This document shows, piece after piece, positions 62,069-64,000 of a stretch of DNA of 64,000 nt (position 1 is the stretch's first letter; each line of letters starts with the position of its first letter). The notes below the pieces were generated by a model. It did no database searches, was not told where the DNA came from, and worked only from the letters and a program-made list of their open reading frames with translations. The position numbers and the translations under genes are program-made. This DNA is from Engelhardtia mirabilis (lineage in GTDB: Bacteria > Planctomycetota > UBA1135 > GCA-002686595), in assembly GCA_007751255.1 (NCBI GenBank), contig CP036296.1, positions 1,984,001 through 2,048,000 on the forward strand. Direction: 5' to 3'.

Positions 62069-62093
62069 CGGTGGCACTGGCTCAGTGACACCG
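62069..62093. terminator. Second hairpin in the same convergent gap
   Basis: cggtggcactg (62069-62079) and cagtgacaccg (62083-62093) form an 11-bp stem with one mismatch and a 3-nt loop, 30 bp before the leftward stop at 62123. Probable back-up terminator. Confidence 0.4.
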
Positions 62094-62122
62094 TTTCAGT
62101 GGCCCGTCTGGGCGGTCGAGCA

Positions 62123-64000
62123 TCAGGGACCGACGACCACCTCCAGACCGGAGCTCGCGTGCAGTCCGGTGACGTCGATGGTCACCGCTTGCACGTCGAA
62201 CTCGAGGCCGGCGAAGGCCGGGCCCAGGAGCACCGGCAGGGAGAAGGAGCCGGCGCCGTCGGTGAAGAAGGGCACCAACAGGGCGAAGGGCTGCGCCACG
62301 CGCAGGGCGCAGTCGCCCACCAGGGGCTCGAAGGTCTGGGCGGTGCCGACCGCTATCAGGCCGGGCAGGCCCGGGGCCACATCGCCGACGGCGAGGGCGA
62401 AGGGCTGGTCGACCTGGGGCATGCCGCTGACCGAGAGGCTCGGTGCGCCGACGCCGCAGGGGTTGCCGTAGGGCTCGGCGACCCATTCGCCCAGGGCAGT
62501 CAGGTTGGCGACGTGCAGTTCCTTGCCCGTCACGCCATCGGTGGCCGTGAACAGGACCTTGCCGCCGAGGCGGATGACCTCGGCCGGAAGGGACGACGCG
62601 GCACCGGGGGCGACGTCGAAGAGCACGCCGGTGCCCTCGGCGCTGCCGTCCGTCGACCACAGCTCGTACCCACTGGCCCCGTCATTGTTGGGGAACAACA
62701 TGGTCGGGCCAGAGGCGATCTGATTGAAGTCCAGGAAGTCGGCGCTGAAGGTCGGGGGCGTGAGCACTTCGATGAGCTGCGTTCCGGCGACGGTTCCGTC
62801 ACTGGTCCAGAGCTGGATGCCGGTGGACGACGGGTTGATGCGGAAGAAGGCGGTGTCGCCGTTGCTGTTGAGACCGATCAGCACGCCGAGGGGTTCGTCC
62901 GTCAACTGCACCGTCTGCGCGGCGGTGCCGTCGGTGGAGAAGACCTGGAAGAAGCCGGCCGCGTCTCGGGCCATGAACAGCAGTCGGTCGCCGACGACCG
63001 CGAACTCGCGCGGCGAGCTCGGGTCGCTGCCCGGGGCCAGGTCCGCGACCAGGCTGGTACCGGCTGCGGTGCCGTCGCTGCGCCACAGCTCGAAGCCGGT
63101 GTTGCCGTCGTCAGCGGTGAAGTACACGTCGCCTCCGAACTCGATCAACTGGTCGGCGATGGCCAGGGAGCCCTGTTCGCCGGGCAGCAAGTCGATCACC
63201 AACTGGGTGTTGGCCGGGTTGCCGTCGGTGCGGTACAGCTCGGTGCCCACTCCGTTGGGAACTTCCTGGGCCGAGAAGTAAAGCCAGTCGTCGGTCGCGA
63301 GGGTCGGGCCGACGAAGAAGGCGAAGGTGTCGCCGCCGAAGAAGAGCTGCGTCCCCTCCGAGGTGCCGTCGGTCACCCACAGGCCGAAGCCCTGTTCGGT
63401 GAGCGCGGTGAAGTACAAACGGCCCTCGAACACGGTGTTGCCAATGCCGGCCCAGAAGGAGTCGACGGGACCGGGTGTGAAGTCCTTCAGCAGCGTGGTG
63501 CCGGCGGCGGTGCCGTCGGTGACCCAGAGTTCGGCGCCGTACTCGGGTGTGCTGGCAAGGAAGACAGCCCGGTCTTCGAGGGCCACGAAGGAGTTGGCGG
63601 CGGAGCTGAACTCGCCGGGATAGAGGTCGAGCAGCATGTGCGTGCCCGCCGCGGTGCCGTCGGTCACCCAGGGTTCGGAGCCGTGGACGCCGTCGTCGGC
63701 GCCGAACAGCACGATGTTGCCGAGGCGAGTCAGCGAGCGGGGCTCGGAGCCCAGGGTGGTCGCCGGCGGGAAGATCTCGAGCACCAGGTCGGTGCCGGCC
63801 GCGGTGCCGTCCGAGCCGTACAGCTCGGTGCCGGTCGTGCCGTCGTCCGCCGCGAACCACAGCTTCCCGTCGAATGCGTAGAGCGAGCCGATCGACGACG
63901 GGTTCGTCCCGGGCTGCAGGTCGGACACCAGTCGCGTTCCCGCGGGGGTGCCGTCGGTGGCCCACAGCTCGGTGCCGTGGACCCCGTCGTAGGCCGGGAA
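62123..64000 (-). CDS. ELWxxDGT repeat protein (5' end outside window)
   Basis: The frame is open to the right edge, 24 codons beyond the GTG at 63928, and those codons also encode a repeat (GTELWATDGTPAGTRLV), so the gene continues outside. At least ten repeats of about 50 residues carry the ELWxTDGTxxGT signature, for example GAELWVTDGTAAGTTLL and GFELWRSDGTAAGTSLV. These repeats form beta-propellers in secreted proteins. The C-terminal region from GNPCGVGAPSLSVSG to GLEVVVGP, with Cys pairs and FTDGAGSFSLPV, is a typical planctomycete C-terminal domain. Ligand unknown. Confidence 0.92.
   Translation of the reverse strand, partial: FPAYDGVHGTELWATDGTPAGTRLVSDLQPGTNPSSIGSLYAFDGKLWFAADDGTTGTELYGSDGTAAGTDLVLEIFPPATTLGSEPRSLTRLGNIVLFGADDGVHGSEPWVTDGTAAGTHMLLDLYPGEFSSAANSFVALEDRAVFLASTPEYGAELWVTDGTAAGTTLLKDFTPGPVDSFWAGIGNTVFEGRLYFTALTEQGFGLWVTDGTSEGTQLFFGGDTFAFFVGPTLATDDWLYFSAQEVPNGVGTELYRTDGNPANTQLVIDLLPGEQGSLAIADQLIEFGGDVYFTADDGNTGFELWRSDGTAAGTSLVADLAPGSDPSSPREFAVVGDRLLFMARDAAGFFQVFSTDGTAAQTVQLTDEPLGVLIGLNSNGDTAFFRINPSSTGIQLWTSDGTVAGTQLIEVLTPPTFSADFLDFNQIASGPTMLFPNNDGASGYELWSTDGSAEGTGVLFDVAPGAASSLPAEVIRLGGKVLFTATDGVTGKELHVANLTALGEWVAEPYGNPCGVGAPSLSVSGMPQVDQPFALAVGDVAPGLPGLIAVGTAQTFEPLVGDCALRVAQPFALLVPFFTDGAGSFSLPVLLGPAFAGLEFDVQAVTIDVTGLHASSGLEVVVGP

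Overview
The window is very GC-rich chromosomal DNA, almost certainly from a member of the Planctomycetota. The evidence is the combination of an ECF sigma factor beside a Hanks-type kinase, large sulfatase-like lipoproteins, Tat-exported Gfo/Idh/MocA oxidoreductases, FG-GAP and ELWxxDGT repeat proteins with planctomycete-type C-terminal domains, and a c-type cytochrome/copper monooxygenase fusion. Genus is not resolvable by eye. No rRNA, CRISPR array, prophage or complete transposon is visible. There is one tRNA gene, read here as tRNA-Ile(CAU).

Layout. 1-4.4 kb: 3' part of a radical SAM gene, the tRNA, an unrecognised gene with a hairpin over its start, a 0.17 kb IS630-type MITE and a second unrecognised gene. 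4.5-9.1 kb: two secreted proteins, a membrane Ser/Thr kinase and an ECF sigma factor. 9.3-12.2 kb: three tandem AIM24-family paralogues followed by an ankyrin protein. 12.2-15.5 kb: sodium:solute symporter with a small membrane partner, divergent from a canonical Cys-type sulfatase. 15.5-20.6 kb: leftward operon of a Thr-type sulfatase-like lipoprotein, a proline iminopeptidase-like hydrolase and a MATE-like membrane protein. 21-25.7 kb: FG-GAP lipoprotein, a 21-bp degenerate tandem array, then an SGNH + MBOAT O-acetylation pair. 25.7-32.1 kb: a haem c membrane protein and two further Thr-type sulfatase-like lipoproteins. 32.3-35.7 kb: two Tat-type Gfo/Idh/MocA genes with an ApbE-like gene between them. 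35.9-43.2 kb: coiled-coil membrane protein, SGNH protein, cytochrome/copper monooxygenase with redoxin, GNAT protein, B12-radical SAM protein. 43.3-50.5 kb: gdhA, arsM, a metallopeptidase, a 13-bp degenerate tandem array, an S10 carboxypeptidase and a hydrolase-OsmC fusion. 51.1-56.4 kb: the flavinylation cluster described below. 56.6-60.1 kb: five genes joined by four 4-nt overlaps and ending in a Rieske oxygenase. 60.3-64 kb: FG-GAP and ELWxxDGT repeat proteins facing each other across a perfect 20-bp terminator hairpin.

The strongest candidate system is the leftward cluster 51106-56405: ApbE flavin transferase, outer-membrane porin, FMN-binding protein with a TonB-like Pro-Glu tail, small haem-b-like four-helix membrane protein and a MerA-like FAD oxidoreductase. 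A Fur-box-like inverted repeat (TGAGA-N5-TCTCA) lies 29 nt upstream of the ApbE start. Together these suggest an iron-responsive extracytosolic electron-transfer system, possibly a ferric reductase, which is inference. One end of the MITE seen at 2.9-3.1 kb recurs exactly at the 3' end of the porin gene and supplies its last Phe codon and its stop.

Start codons are often GTG or TTG, and many co-directional genes overlap by 4 nt (ATGA/GTGA/TTGA). Where I moved a start from the longest open frame, the reason is given in the entry.
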